Shown here: positions 6,591-16,184 of the stretch, piece by piece
How positions within the stretch are numbered: the first letter of the stretch is position 1
Layout: every line of letters starts with the position of its first letter
Assembly (NCBI GenBank): GCA_009841405.1
Contig: VXLV01000104.1
Location: 1 to 56,372 of the forward strand
Reading direction: 5' to 3'
Length of the DNA stretch: 56,372 nucleotides
Source: Chloroflexota bacterium
GTDB taxonomy: Bacteria > Chloroflexota > Anaerolineae > Aggregatilineales > Phototrophicaceae
Made by a program: the position numbers and the translations under genes
The notes under the pieces: generated by a model
What the model was told of the DNA's origin: nothing
The model's database searches: none
What the model saw: the letters and a program-made list of their open reading frames with translations, nothing else

Positions 6591-9317
6591 TCAATCGTAG
6601 CGAAGCACATTCATGACGCGCTCCGTCAAAGCGACGCGGGCGCTGAGAAACGTGGCGATCCAGCCGATCAGGAGCGCCGCGGCCAATAGCGCCAATGCGG
6701 TCAGGCGCGCTTCAGTCGGCAGCGGTATGGTGATGCCGCCGCTGGCCGAGAGCACGCTGATCAGCAAGGCGCTGGCGCTAATGCCGAGGAGAGCGCTCAG
6801 CAAACCGACCAGGCTCGACTCGATGAACATCACTTGCAGGACGCGGCGCGACTTGAGACCGATTGCCTTCAGGATGCTGATTTGACGGCGGCGCTCCAAT
6901 GTCGAAAGCGCAACTGTGTTCGCCATGATGACGGCCGCGGCCAGCAGCGAGAGCAGCCCGACGATGGTGGGGATAGCCGCGAACTGATCAATCAAGCGGG
7001 CGATCAGACCGTCGATGAATTGCACGTCTATCGAGAGCGCGAAAATCACCGCCGATAACTCGGCCAGCGCCCGGTTCAGCTCGTCTTGGGGGACCTGGAA
7101 TGTATACAAGGTGAATTCGCTGGCGGCGGAAGAGGGCAGGACATCTGGCGGCAGCAGCGCCCCGGGCTCGCCAAAAGACGCCGCGCCTCCGCCCTCGCCG
7201 GTGATGCCGACAACTTCCAGGGCGATGCCGGCGGCCATCTCAAGTTCGACCTCGTCGCCGACTTCAAGTTCCAGCGCCTGCGCGGATGCCAGCGGCAGCA
7301 CAATCCGCGGCTGGCCGGCGTCTCCGGGCGCCAGCATGCGTCCGCTGGTCACTGCCGGCTGTCCGCTGTAGATATCGGGCTTGTCCGAACGCCAGACGGA
7401 GAGTTCGAGAGCGCTCTCGCTGTCGATAGGCACGCCATTGAGACGCGTGACCCGACTGTCGTAGGTGTCGATAGTGGTGCGATAGTCGATGGCGATGTCT
7501 TTCAGGGCGTCGTCGATGGCGCCTTCTATCATGCTGGACGGCAGGCCGGGAAAAGGAAACACCAGCACGTTGCCGCCGAAGCTTCGGCTGAGTTGGATGT
7601 TCAGTAGCTCGCGCGTGCCTTCGCCGACAAAGGTGATGCTGCTCAGCGCGAACATGCCGGCGCTAAGCGCGAGCGCGGTAATGGCGGCGCGCAGGCGGTT
7701 GGTCGACAGGTTGCGCAGCGCCAGGCGCAAGGAAACGCTGCCGAAGGTAGGCAGTTTGCCGATCAGGAGGATAAGCAGCCAAATGAGGGCGATCAAGAGC
7801 GCGAAGACGACAAAGGCGCCGGCCACCCCGATAACGCCGACCAGATAAGGCGGTGGCAGCCCGCCGTCAGCGCCAGCGAAAGGCGGCCCAGCCGTATCGG
7901 ATTCGCCGACTTCGCTCGCCGCCTCGGCCTGATGCGACGTAGCGGCAACTTCAACGACGCGCCTGGCGGTCAGCTCAAACGAGGGGCGAATGATCTGACC
8001 GACGACCAAACCGAGGCTGACGATCACGAAGACCAGGAGCGCCAGCGATTGCAAGACGCCCAGGGCGACAAGATGATTCTCGTTCGGCCGCAGGATGATG
8101 CTGGGGCGAACTTTGACCGCGGTCAAGATCGGGGCGACGCCGAAGATCGCGGTCACGACCAGACCCAGCGTGAAGCCGAAGACCAGCGCCTCCGGGTAGA
8201 TGCTCCAGACCAGCGGCTGGCGCAGCGCAACCGCGCCGTATTCGTTGACGATGACGCTGAGGCCAACGCCGACGATAATGCCCAGCAGACTGCCGATAGC
8301 GCCAAGCAGCAGCGCCTCGGTGAAAAACAGGGCTGCGACTTGATGGCCGCGCAAGCCGAAGGTCTTGATGGCGGCGACTTCTGAAGTGCGCCGGCGCACC
8401 AGCACCAACATCGTGTTCATGATGCCGACGCCGCCCACCAACAGCGCGCCCAAGCCCATCACGACCACGAAGTCGCTGAGATACTGCGAAACCACCTCGT
8501 AACGTTCGAGGAAATCGTAGATGTCGGTTGAGCGGACGCCCGGCACAAGCGCCTCGACTTCAACCGCGAGTTCATCAAGCGCGTATTCGTCGGGCGGCTC
8601 GGCAAAGCGCAGGGCGATGCGATTGGGCGCGAATTCCGCGTTGATGGCGGTCTGCGCGTTGGCCAGGTCGAAATACGCGAAACCGAAGAAGGCGTTCAGG
8701 AAATTCGTGACGCTGCTTTCTTCCGCGACCGAGACAATACCACGGACTGTGAAGGGTTCTTGCGTGCCGCTGACGCGAACGCTGTCGCCGATGCTGATGC
8801 CGCCTTGCTGCGCCAGGTTGTCGCTGATGACGACATCGTTGCCGCCGGTGAAAAGCTCGCCCAGTGGCGCGTCCGGCGGGTCGATCGCGCGGATGGTATG
8901 CGTGGGCGGATACGTCTGCGGATCGATGAAGTTGCTGCCGATGAAGCTGGGCCGGCCAAATTGCCCCCCGCCGGCCTTCGTAATCTGCATGTTGCGCCCG
9001 CTCATAAACGCGGAGGTCGCTGCGCCGTTCGCCTCGGCCCAGGCCAGTAGCGTCTGGCGTTCTTCCGGCGTGAACGCGCGCGGATCGTTGCTGCCGAAAC
9101 CGCCGAAGATGTTGTCGTTGCGGATCAGCAGATCGCCCTTGATTTCCACGCGCACATTATTGGTCAAGGTGTCGCCCACCGCCAAGCCAAGCGAGCGCAA
9201 GGCGACGACCGTGGCGACGCCGGCGGTGACGCACAGTATCGCCAAGGTCGTCCAGCGTCCGCCGCGGCGGATATTGCGCAGGGCATAAGTCAAATAGAAG
9301 CGCAGTCGATGAAGCAT
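6591..9317 (-). CDS. ABC transporter permease with two FtsX/MacB-type units
   Basis: A 908-residue integral membrane protein. An N-terminal helix (about 22-45) is followed by a MacB-type extracytoplasmic domain and an FtsX three-helix block (about 275-420, YLSDFVVVMGLGALLVGGVGIMN, RRRTSEVAAIKTFGLRG). A second half follows: helix at about 430-450, another near 490-520, a second extracytoplasmic domain, and a closing FtsX block (about 780-900, TVALSTLERRRQISILKAIGLKS). This duplicated layout matches LolC/E-like or lipoprotein/macrolide exporter permeases, which do not carry solutes but transmit mechanical force. No ATPase gene is adjacent; the LolD/MacB-type ATPase at 47641 could serve it, but that is a guess. 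Confidence 0.88.
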   Translation of the reverse strand: MLHRLRFYLTYALRNIRRGGRWTTLAILCVTAGVATVVALRSLGLAVGDTLTNNVRVEIKGDLLIRNDNIFGGFGSNDPRAFTPEERQTLLAWAEANGAATSAFMSGRNMQITKAGGGQFGRPSFIGSNFIDPQTYPPTHTIRAIDPPDAPLGELFTGGNDVVISDNLAQQGGISIGDSVRVSGTQEPFTVRGIVSVAEESSVTNFLNAFFGFAYFDLANAQTAINAEFAPNRIALRFAEPPDEYALDELAVEVEALVPGVRSTDIYDFLERYEVVSQYLSDFVVVMGLGALLVGGVGIMNTMLVLVRRRTSEVAAIKTFGLRGHQVAALFFTEALLLGAIGSLLGIIVGVGLSVIVNEYGAVALRQPLVWSIYPEALVFGFTLGLVVTAIFGVAPILTAVKVRPSIILRPNENHLVALGVLQSLALLVFVIVSLGLVVGQIIRPSFELTARRVVEVAATSHQAEAASEVGESDTAGPPFAGADGGLPPPYLVGVIGVAGAFVVFALLIALIWLLILLIGKLPTFGSVSLRLALRNLSTNRLRAAITALALSAGMFALSSITFVGEGTRELLNIQLSRSFGGNVLVFPFPGLPSSMIEGAIDDALKDIAIDYRTTIDTYDSRVTRLNGVPIDSESALELSVWRSDKPDIYSGQPAVTSGRMLAPGDAGQPRIVLPLASAQALELEVGDEVELEMAAGIALEVVGITGEGGGAASFGEPGALLPPDVLPSSAASEFTLYTFQVPQDELNRALAELSAVIFALSIDVQFIDGLIARLIDQFAAIPTIVGLLSLLAAAVIMANTVALSTLERRRQISILKAIGLKSRRVLQVMFIESSLVGLLSALLGISASALLISVLSASGGITIPLPTEARLTALALLAAALLIGWIATFLSARVALTERVMNVLRYD

Positions 9318-9501
9318 AAGTCCTTCTCAAGCGTCTTTCCAGCGAGTGTAGGTCAAGTGCGGCGCGCTTTACAGGCGCGCTTTGGCGCTGGAATCGTCAT
9401 ATCACATACGCCTTGCGAGCGCGCGGGTTGCGCGGCTGTGGCTTGCCGCCGCCTGTCGCGTCGACTATATTGGAGCGAACTCCAAGCATAAGGACGAGCG
9501 A

Positions 9502-10251
9502 ATGGACAAGCCACTGATCGGCATCACCACAGGCGGGCGCAGTGAAGGCTATATCAAGTCGCGGCATTATCGCGAGTTCTTCAGCACGCCGGCGCCATAT
9601 GTCGATGCCGTGCGGCGGGCGGGCGGGCTTCCCATGCTCTTGCCCTCGGCGCTCATGGAATGGGAGCAGTTGCTGCCCCGGCTTGACGGCATCGTGGTGA
9701 CGGGCGGCACGGATATCGACCCCGCCGAGTATGGGGGCGACCAGCGGCATCCGCATTTGCATCCGGTTGACCGCGAGCGCGATCGCAGCGAGCTGACGCT
9801 GACGCGGCGGCTGATGGACGAACAGCGGACGCCGACGCTCTGCATCTGCCGCGGCCTGCAAGTTTTGAATGTGGCCGCCGGCGGCACGCTGCATGAACAC
9901 ATCCCAGATATCCGCGACGCCGATATTCATCGCGACGAGGCCGGCTTGTGGGCGATGCAGGACGTGCATGTCGCGCCGGACAGCCAGATCGCCGCTGTCT
10001 TAGGGACAACCGAGCTCCGCACTTCGTCGGGTCATCATCAAGCCGTGCGCGATTTGGGCGCCGGCTTGCGCATCGTAGCCCTGGCCGAGGATGGCATCAT
10101 CGAGGCCCTGGAAGCGCCGGCGCATCCCTGGATGATCGCTGTCCAGTGGCATCCGGAAGTGACGGCGGCGCATGACACAAGCCAGCAAGCGCTGTTTGAC
10201 GGCTTGGTCGCGAAAGCGCGCGAACATCAGCGGGAGCAAGTGCCCGGCTAG
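9502..10251 (+). CDS. Class I glutamine amidotransferase-like hydrolase (peptidase C26, PuuD-like)
   Basis: A 249-residue enzyme of the gamma-glutamyl-GABA hydrolase family. The nucleophile elbow is LCICRGLQVLN (C116), the histidine lies in AVQWHPEV near residue 222, and VVTGGTDIDP is the conserved glycine loop. Known members cleave gamma-glutamyl amides in polyamine breakdown; the substrate here is not certain. ATG 9502 was chosen because AAGGA stands seven bases upstream. A paralogue lies at 23326. It converges on the large membrane protein gene. Confidence 0.87.
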   Translation: MDKPLIGITTGGRSEGYIKSRHYREFFSTPAPYVDAVRRAGGLPMLLPSALMEWEQLLPRLDGIVVTGGTDIDPAEYGGDQRHPHLHPVDRERDRSELTLTRRLMDEQRTPTLCICRGLQVLNVAAGGTLHEHIPDIRDADIHRDEAGLWAMQDVHVAPDSQIAAVLGTTELRTSSGHHQAVRDLGAGLRIVALAEDGIIEALEAPAHPWMIAVQWHPEVTAAHDTSQQALFDGLVAKAREHQREQVPG

Positions 10252-10265
10252 GCGCTCAGCCGCCG

Positions 10266-12788
10266 CTAATCGACCGCCAGATCTCCGATTTCAAACTCTC
10301 TGTCAAAACGCGCGCCGCTGCCAATCTTTTCGCCTGGTACGCTGGCGCCGGTCGCGTAATTGTAGAGGATCAGCTTCACCTGATAGTCGCCCGGCGCCAA
10401 AGGCGTAACATCAGTCTGGTGATGTGCAAACGCGTCGTCGGCTAGTACGAAGTCCTGGTTGTGGATCTTGGCGCCAGCGCTGTCGAAGATTTGGATGGAG
10501 ACCGAATGGTTCTCCGCCGGCAGTTTATCCCACACGAAGTAGACATCAAGGAATGCGCCGCGAGTTTCCGTTATCAGACTTCCCAGCCGCGCGCCGTTGT
10601 CGAATTGCGCCCCCAATGGCTGGACGCCGGTCAAGAGCGCGCAAGGGAAGTCCGGGCGCAAATAGAGTGTGACGACCGCGCTGTCGGAATCAACCGCCAG
10701 GCCGCAGGGCGCGAATTCGCGCGCGACCCAGTCTTCGTAGGGCGCCGGATCGATCGTGTCGCTAAAGCGGGGATCGTAAGCGATCAGGACGATATCGTTC
10801 CCGGCCAGCGCCGCCCCGCGATCGATCAGCGGGACTACTGGGCTGGGCGTCTGCCCGCCAGCCAGGTCTTCCTCGCGCAAGGGCAAGGGTTTCGCGCCGC
10901 TTTCCGCCAAGGCCGAATAGTAGCTGAAGAGTTGCCCGTCGGTCATCTCATCGTCGTGCAGGCTAAGGACCGATACGCGCTTCGCCGGCAAGATGGCGCC
11001 TGCGCCCGTGAACGTGGTCAGAAGCGATTGCGCTCCCGCGTTCAAGATGGCCTCGCTCTTGCAATTGAGACGCAGATCCTCCACACGGAAAATCAATACA
11101 TAATCATCTTCGTACGCGGCCGGAAGGTATAGCAGCGTCTTGGATTCTGACGCGACGCTTCGCCAGTAGCGATGCACGACAATATGCGTGAAGCCGTCAG
11201 CCAGCAGCTGCTCTTGCGCGGCGACGAAGTCCTCGCGGTTTCCGGGCAGGCAGGCGACCCCGTCGCCCGCATTCCAGGCGCCGAGAATGAAGTTGCTTCT
11301 GATATAGTCGAATGCCGTTTCTGGCGTACGCGTCGGCCGGCCGGCCGCGTGCGGATAGCCATTATACGTTTGGTAATAGCCGTACACCTTTTGCTGTTGC
11401 GTACCAAATGGCACGTGGATCAAGCGGATTGAGTCTTGGTCCGGCTTCCCCTGCAGCCATGCGATGAATTCCAGCCGCGCGGCCGGGAAATCCTCGGAGA
11501 CCCGCGGCTCAAAATATTCGAATGCCGTAGCGCCCGTCAAAATGAGTATGGCTACCAGGCGGCGGCGCGTCGACACAGATCGCAGTACTTGCCTCAGTCC
11601 GTAACAAGCCAGTACCGCAAAGGGGAAGAGCGCGCCGGCATGGAAGTTATCTACCGCCCAAAATGGTTGGAAGAGCTGTGGAACTGCTTCCTTCAGCGTA
11701 CGCAAGGGAAGAACGAAGTTCGGGTAGTCAACGCCGTTAAGGGTAAGAAACGAGCCGAGTCGCAGAATCAGAAAGACAAGCGCCAGCGCCAGCCAGGGCA
11801 GCAGTCGCCGGCGGTTCTCGCTGCGGAGTAGGGCCCAGGCAACCAGCAGCATTGGTATGTAGCCCAGGAAGACGACGTTGCTCCAGTTGAGATCAAAGCG
11901 CTTGATCGGGAAAAGCGCGGTCAGAATCGGCTGCGTTATGGGATGCTGCGTGTTGACGAAGTAGCCCAGAAAGTCCTTGGCGACTTCTCTGCCAGCGCCC
12001 TTGGACAGCGCGTTGGCGACGCCCTGCGGGTCAACGAGCATCGGGTAGAAGCGCAAAGCCACGAAAGCGCCGATTACGAGCGTCATCAGGAAGATATGCA
12101 GCCAGAATTCGCGTTGAGCCCAGCGCCGGCAGGCAAAGTAGAGCAGGTAGGCCGCCAGCATCATCAGCAGGCAGACGAGCGTATACATGCCGATGAAGGC
12201 GGTCGCCCCGATGAATGCGCCGGCGACGATCAGTGGTTTCAGTCGTCCTTCCAGCAATCCGCAATGCAAAAAGTAAAGCGACAGCGGAATCGTGGCGATA
12301 AAGGCGATATTGGGGTGCGCCTGCCGCGACAGAACAAAGGAACCGGCGCCAAAGACCGCCGCGCCGAAGAGCGCGATCCACTTGTCCCCGAACAGGTAAT
12401 TCAGGTAGACATAGCCGGCGGCGGCAGTCAAGAACGACAGCAGCAGAAAGGTCGCGTTAAAGGCGCTGGACGCCGGCAGGACTGTCTGCAAGCCGGCGAA
12501 GACAATCATATGCGGCAGGCAGAAATTGTGAAACGCAAGCGACACGCCGGTCGGATGAAAAAGCAGGTCGGTGTAATAGAAGTTTGCCTGCCCGCCGAGC
12601 AAGAGCTTGAGATACCAGGCATCCCAAACGATCATATTTGAGTCGATGTTTTGTCGCGCCAGCCAGAAGTCGTCCGAATTGAAGATCTGGAAAAAGACCG
12701 GCCAGGTCATGAGGATGATCAGCAGCGGCATTACCACGATGAAATGCAGGTGATGGCGCAGCGTGTCAGCCAGCTCTTTTATGCGCAT
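10266..12788 (-). CDS. Large multi-pass membrane protein, GT-C glycosyltransferase-like
   Basis: 840 residues. The first half holds about ten or more hydrophobic helices starting at residue 17 (FIVVMPLLIILMTWPVFF). The loop after the first helix contains acidic residues (NSDDFW), as in GT-C enzymes that use lipid-linked sugars. The C-terminal half is soluble and mostly beta, ending in a sandwich-like stretch (VYFVWDKLPAENHSVSIQIFDS). The layout fits the uncharacterised membrane glycosyltransferases common in Chloroflexota, possibly for glycan or glycolipid assembly. No exact family motif was recognised, so the activity is inferred from topology only. Confidence 0.6.
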   Translation of the reverse strand: MRIKELADTLRHHLHFIVVMPLLIILMTWPVFFQIFNSDDFWLARQNIDSNMIVWDAWYLKLLLGGQANFYYTDLLFHPTGVSLAFHNFCLPHMIVFAGLQTVLPASSAFNATFLLLSFLTAAAGYVYLNYLFGDKWIALFGAAVFGAGSFVLSRQAHPNIAFIATIPLSLYFLHCGLLEGRLKPLIVAGAFIGATAFIGMYTLVCLLMMLAAYLLYFACRRWAQREFWLHIFLMTLVIGAFVALRFYPMLVDPQGVANALSKGAGREVAKDFLGYFVNTQHPITQPILTALFPIKRFDLNWSNVVFLGYIPMLLVAWALLRSENRRRLLPWLALALVFLILRLGSFLTLNGVDYPNFVLPLRTLKEAVPQLFQPFWAVDNFHAGALFPFAVLACYGLRQVLRSVSTRRRLVAILILTGATAFEYFEPRVSEDFPAARLEFIAWLQGKPDQDSIRLIHVPFGTQQQKVYGYYQTYNGYPHAAGRPTRTPETAFDYIRSNFILGAWNAGDGVACLPGNREDFVAAQEQLLADGFTHIVVHRYWRSVASESKTLLYLPAAYEDDYVLIFRVEDLRLNCKSEAILNAGAQSLLTTFTGAGAILPAKRVSVLSLHDDEMTDGQLFSYYSALAESGAKPLPLREEDLAGGQTPSPVVPLIDRGAALAGNDIVLIAYDPRFSDTIDPAPYEDWVAREFAPCGLAVDSDSAVVTLYLRPDFPCALLTGVQPLGAQFDNGARLGSLITETRGAFLDVYFVWDKLPAENHSVSIQIFDSAGAKIHNQDFVLADDAFAHHQTDVTPLAPGDYQVKLILYNYATGASVPGEKIGSGARFDREFEIGDLAVD

Positions 12789-12902
12789 GGACAGCGGCCT
12801 TTGCTTGCCTTGCCGGAAAACTCGCCTGGCAACGCTTGGGATTTTAGCGGCGGACGGCGATCATCGCAGGCGCGCAGCTAGCCAAGAGGCGATAGGCGGG
12901 CT

Positions 12903-13961
12903 CTATGCGCGCGCCAGCCAGCTCACGGCGTCCTTGGCAAAATAGCTGATGATCATATCGGCGCCGGCGCGCTTGATGCTTATGAGCTGTTCCAGCGCCA
13001 CCGCCTCGAGATCCAGCCAACCCTGCATCGCAGCCGCGTGGACCATGGCGTACTCGCCGCTGACCTGATAAGCCGCAAGGGGCAGGTCAACCTGTCGCCG
13101 CGCCTCCGACAGGATATCGAGGCAAGGCAGCGCCGGCTTCACGAGCAGCATATCGGCCCCCTGCTTGACATCGAGCGCGATTTCGCGCATGGCTTCGCGC
13201 CGATTCGCCGGGTCCAGCTGGTATTGCTTGCGGTCGCCGAAGCTCGGCGGGCTTTCGGCCGCATCGCGAAAGGGACTGTACATAACGCTGGCCATTTTGG
13301 TCGCGTAGCTCATCACGGCCACGCGCGTAAAGCCCTCGATATCTAGCGAGTCGCGAATCGCGGCCACCATGCCGTCGATCATGCCGGAGGGCGCGATGAT
13401 GTCGGCGCCGGCGCGCGCATGGACGACGGACGCGCGGCCAAGCAACTCCAGCGTCGCGTCGTTGAGCAAGTAGCCGAGCGGCAGATTGGGGTCAAAGTGG
13501 ACGCTGCCGGGCGTGTTGATGAGGCCGCAATGACCGTGGTCTGTGTACTCGCAGAAGCACATGTCGGAAATCACGACGAGATCGGGCGCGGCGTCTTTGA
13601 TGACGCGGATCGCCCGCGGGATGATGCCGCTGTCGCTGAAATTGTCGCTGCCGCAAAGGTCCTTGCGCGCCGGGATACCGAAGAGGATCACCGCGCGTAT
13701 GCCCAGGGCCGCGATGGCCTGAACTTCGGCGGGCAAGCGGTCGAGCGTCCATTGGTATTGCCCGGGCATCGACTCGATCGGAAGCTGCAGGTCGCTGCCA
13801 TGGCGGATGAAGAGCGGATAGATAAAGTCGGCCGGGCTTAGCGCATTCTCGCGCACCAGGTCGCGCATGGCTGGAGAAAGACGCAGCCGCCGCGGACGCG
13901 CGCGCATGCGCAGCGCTGAAGCTCGCGCCGCTTCATTCGCCTCCATCGACAATTCTGACAT
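12903..13961 (-). CDS. hemB: Delta-aminolevulinic acid dehydratase (porphobilinogen synthase)
   Basis: Condenses two 5-aminolevulinate molecules to porphobilinogen in tetrapyrrole synthesis. The two Schiff-base lysines are in SYATKMASVMYSPFRDA (K222) and MLLVKPALPCLD (K275). The catalytic zinc cysteines C135, C137 and C145 are present in CFCEYTDHGHCG, so it is a zinc-dependent type. Length 352 aa, with an N-terminal arm of about 25 residues. AGGAG lies 11 bases before the ATG. It is the last gene of a probable operon with the nitroreductase (41-base gap) and a small protein. No other hem gene is in the window. Confidence 0.96.
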   Translation of the reverse strand: MSELSMEANEAARASALRMRARPRRLRLSPAMRDLVRENALSPADFIYPLFIRHGSDLQLPIESMPGQYQWTLDRLPAEVQAIAALGIRAVILFGIPARKDLCGSDNFSDSGIIPRAIRVIKDAAPDLVVISDMCFCEYTDHGHCGLINTPGSVHFDPNLPLGYLLNDATLELLGRASVVHARAGADIIAPSGMIDGMVAAIRDSLDIEGFTRVAVMSYATKMASVMYSPFRDAAESPPSFGDRKQYQLDPANRREAMREIALDVKQGADMLLVKPALPCLDILSEARRQVDLPLAAYQVSGEYAMVHAAAMQGWLDLEAVALEQLISIKRAGADMIISYFAKDAVSWLARA

Positions 13962-14002
13962 AAGGGTCGCGCTCCTGTAACCGAGCCAATCGGCTGTACC
14001 CG

Positions 14003-14518
14003 TTACCAGGTCTCCCAGTGCACGACATCGTCAATGAGGCGGCGGCCGCCCGCGCGCAGCGGCTGCCCGGCGGCGCGGGCATCGGCGGGATAACCAAAGG
14101 AAATCACCAACCGCGTCTGATAATCGGCCGGAATGCCCAGCAAAACGCGCGCCTCGTCGGCTTGGTAGATCGTGCCCAGGCAGGAGCCGACGCCGATTTC
14201 CGTGCCGGCCAATTGCATATAAGCGGCGCTCTGGCCGGCGTCGAAGAAATGCCAGAGCGTCCGTTCATTCGGCGTGGGCACGACGATCACCACGCAAAGC
14301 GCGGCGCCGGCAACATGCCCCATGCCCGCGCCCAACTCGGCGATCTGAGCCAAACGCGCCTTGTCCTGCACTGCGATGAAATGCCAGGGCTGGCTGTTCT
14401 TGGAACTCTGCGAACGCCGGCCGGCATTCAGAATGCGGTCGATGTGCGCCGGCTGCAGCGGCTTGTCGCGAAATTCGCGGATCGCGCGTTTACTTTGAAT
14501 TGCATCCCAAACTTGCAT
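14003..14518 (-). CDS. Nitroreductase family FMN oxidoreductase
   Basis: 171 residues with the FMN-binding signature near the start (SKRAIREFRDKPL) and RRSQSSKNSQPWHFIAVQD, then AGQSAAYMQLAGTEIGVGSCLG and a C-terminal VISFGYPADA. Members reduce nitro compounds, quinones or flavins with NAD(P)H. Its place directly upstream of hemB might hint at a role linked to tetrapyrrole or iron chemistry, but that is inference. GAGAGGT lies just before the ATG. Confidence 0.85.
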   Translation of the reverse strand: MQVWDAIQSKRAIREFRDKPLQPAHIDRILNAGRRSQSSKNSQPWHFIAVQDKARLAQIAELGAGMGHVAGAALCVVIVVPTPNERTLWHFFDAGQSAAYMQLAGTEIGVGSCLGTIYQADEARVLLGIPADYQTRLVISFGYPADARAAGQPLRAGGRRLIDDVVHWETW

Positions 14519-14556
14519 GTGACCTCTCTCTTCGGCTTGTGATTCGGGCCTCGCCG

Positions 14557-14787
14557 CTAATCGTCCAACTTGGCGCCCCCCGCGGGCGCAGAAGCGAGCA
14601 ACCCGCCATAAGACTGTATCTCGTTGCGCAGCATATCGTTCATCTCCGCCTCGTAGACCATTTGCGCTTCGACATCGGCTTCTATGACGAACTCCAGCAT
14701 GACCTCGGCGACCGAATCCTTTACTGTCCGTTTGATCAAGTCCTCAAGCTCACTTACGGTTAGCTCAGCGATGGCTCTTTTGTCCAT
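14557..14787 (-). CDS. Small acidic helical protein, function unknown
   Basis: A 76-residue protein starting MDKRAIAELTVSELEDLIKR. The TVSELEDLIKRTVKDSVAEV stretch resembles short proteins of cyanobacteria and Chloroflexota sometimes annotated as antitoxin-like, but no family was recognised with confidence. It is strongly helical and acidic in the middle. It sits 38 bases upstream of the nitroreductase, same strand, probably first in that operon. A longer frame from TTG 14829 lacks a correctly placed ribosome site, so ATG 14787 is preferred. Confidence 0.6.
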   Translation of the reverse strand: MDKRAIAELTVSELEDLIKRTVKDSVAEVMLEFVIEADVEAQMVYEAEMNDMLRNEIQSYGGLLASAPAGGAKLDD

Positions 14788-15076
14788 ATCAGGCGGGCGG
14801 ATCAGCCGCAATGCGCTTGACCGGCCCAACTCCTTTCGTCTGCGGATACTTTGATTGTAGCCCCGATTGCGCGCTTTTGCTTTAGCAGCCGGGAAGTTTT
14901 ACACGGTTCTGACAAATGGGGCGCACTGATTTATACGGCGCGAGCATGAAAAAGGCGCAGCCCTCCGTCAAGGAACGGAACTGCAGCGGCCCGCTTGCAG
15001 CAACAGGCGATCTTGCCGAAAGCGTGAGACTGTGTGACACTGCGCGCCGTGTATCGCAACCGCATCGGAGCGCGAA

Positions 15077-15805
15077 ATGGCCTTGTTTCTCGCCGGCGTC
15101 ATCATGTTTGGGGGCAGCGTCGTGCAAGGCGCGCTGGGCTTCGCGCTGGGACTGATCGCCGTGCCGCTGCTGGTGGAAGCCGGCTTCAGCCTGTCGCAGT
15201 CGGTCGCGCTGACGACCCTGGCTATCGGCATCCAAGTGCTCTTCGGCGCCTGGAAGCTGCGCGCGCATATCCCCTGGCCCGAAGTCCGGCTGGCGGCCAG
15301 CATACGCTATCTGACCGTGCCGATCGGCGTACTGATGCTGCTTTCGGTCGAGAACCTGGATACGGACACCGTCAAGCGGCTGGTCGGGCTGGGCGTTTTG
15401 CTGGGCGTAGGGCTGCGGGCCCTGGCGCGCAGCGGCCCCGCGCGCGAATTGCCGATAGCCGTTTCGACGGCTGTCTTCGGCCTCAGCGGCGTGCTGCAGG
15501 GACTGGTGGCCATGGGCGGGCCGCCGCTGGTGCTGTGGATGACGACGCGCGAATTCGCGGTGAGCCAGGCGCGGGCTTTCACCATGACGCTCTTCCTGCT
15601 GAACGCGCCGGTGCAAGTGCTCTTGCTCCTGTTTCTGTCGCAGACCATGACAGGCGAAGCGCTGTTGATGGCGCTGCTGCTGACGCCGGTCATTTATTTG
15701 GGCACGCTAATCGGCGTGCGCATCGGCGACCGGTTTTCCAAACCCCTGCTCAATCGCGTCGCCTTGATCGTCCTGGCGGTCATCGCGACAAACGCCATTC
15801 TCTAA
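15077..15805 (+). CDS. TauE/SafE family anion exporter
   Basis: 242 residues, almost entirely hydrophobic with seven to eight helices, starting MALFLAGVIMFGGSVVQGALGF. The GxxVQGxxGFGxG-type motif near the start and an internal repeat after residue 130 (GVLQGLVAMGGPPLVLWMT) are typical of TauE/SafE proteins, which export sulfite, sulfoacetate or related organosulfur anions. No sulfur gene is nearby, so the substrate is open. The 14830-15076 stretch upstream shows no further gene. Confidence 0.88.
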   Translation: MALFLAGVIMFGGSVVQGALGFALGLIAVPLLVEAGFSLSQSVALTTLAIGIQVLFGAWKLRAHIPWPEVRLAASIRYLTVPIGVLMLLSVENLDTDTVKRLVGLGVLLGVGLRALARSGPARELPIAVSTAVFGLSGVLQGLVAMGGPPLVLWMTTREFAVSQARAFTMTLFLLNAPVQVLLLLFLSQTMTGEALLMALLLTPVIYLGTLIGVRIGDRFSKPLLNRVALIVLAVIATNAIL

Positions 15806-15918
15806 GACTTGCCCGGTTCTGCAGTTCTTGCGCAATGGAAGCTGAATTAGCGCTGTAATGACCCTAATGGCAGGACTAAGTAGTTCCAAGTTAGTCATGC
15901 GAAAAAATTGGCAACTGA

Positions 15919-15988
15919 TAGGGGCGATTCTGTGAAGCGCCCACCAGATAAATGTGAGGTATTGGGCGACACACAGTGTCGCCCCTAC
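15919..15988. repeat. Complete two-hairpin GTAGGGGCG repeat unit
   Basis: It opens with ATAGGGGCG and closes with CGCCCCTAC. Hairpin 1: GGGCGATTC-TGT-GAAGCGCCC (one mismatch). Hairpin 2: GGGCGACAC-ACA-GTGTCGCCC (nine perfect pairs). The inner four bases of each arm differ between hairpins but remain complementary. Confidence 0.8.
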
Positions 15989-16078
15989 AATCGACTTCAT
16001 TTCTGAATTCTCATTACTTTGTTGGCTCGACTTAATATGCTAAGTTACTAGAATATATCCCATAATCCGCCAGTCAAA

Positions 16079-16121
16079 GCTCCGCCTCGCTGATGATTCG
16101 GAGAGGGGGCCGGGGGGTGCG
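16079..16121. repeat. GATGATTCGGAG repeat
   Basis: GCTCCGCCTCGCTGATGATT continues into CGGAGAGGGGGCCGGGGGG. It shares GATGATTCGG(AG) with the copies at 50642 and at the window's right end (56343). Confidence 0.55.
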
Positions 16122-16184
16122 TTAGAAATGGCGGCGTACGATGACCGAGTGACCGACAAGTAATATAGAGAGGACAGTCACTGC

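Larger units (their letters stand above)
15806..16184. other. Intergenic region made mainly of repeats
   Basis: No gene is seen. It holds a complete two-hairpin GTAGGGGCG unit (15919-15988) and a member of the Cys-rich-strand CCTCTCC/GATGATTCGG family (16079-16121), separated by an AT-rich segment. The promoter of the decarboxylase pair should lie near 16120-16165 but no clear hexamers were settled on. Confidence 0.6.

Noticed and set aside
14890..15076. Short protein or terminator before the TauE gene
   Set aside because: A frame at 14916 has no ribosome site or motifs, and the GC hairpins with CTTTTT do not form a clean stem.
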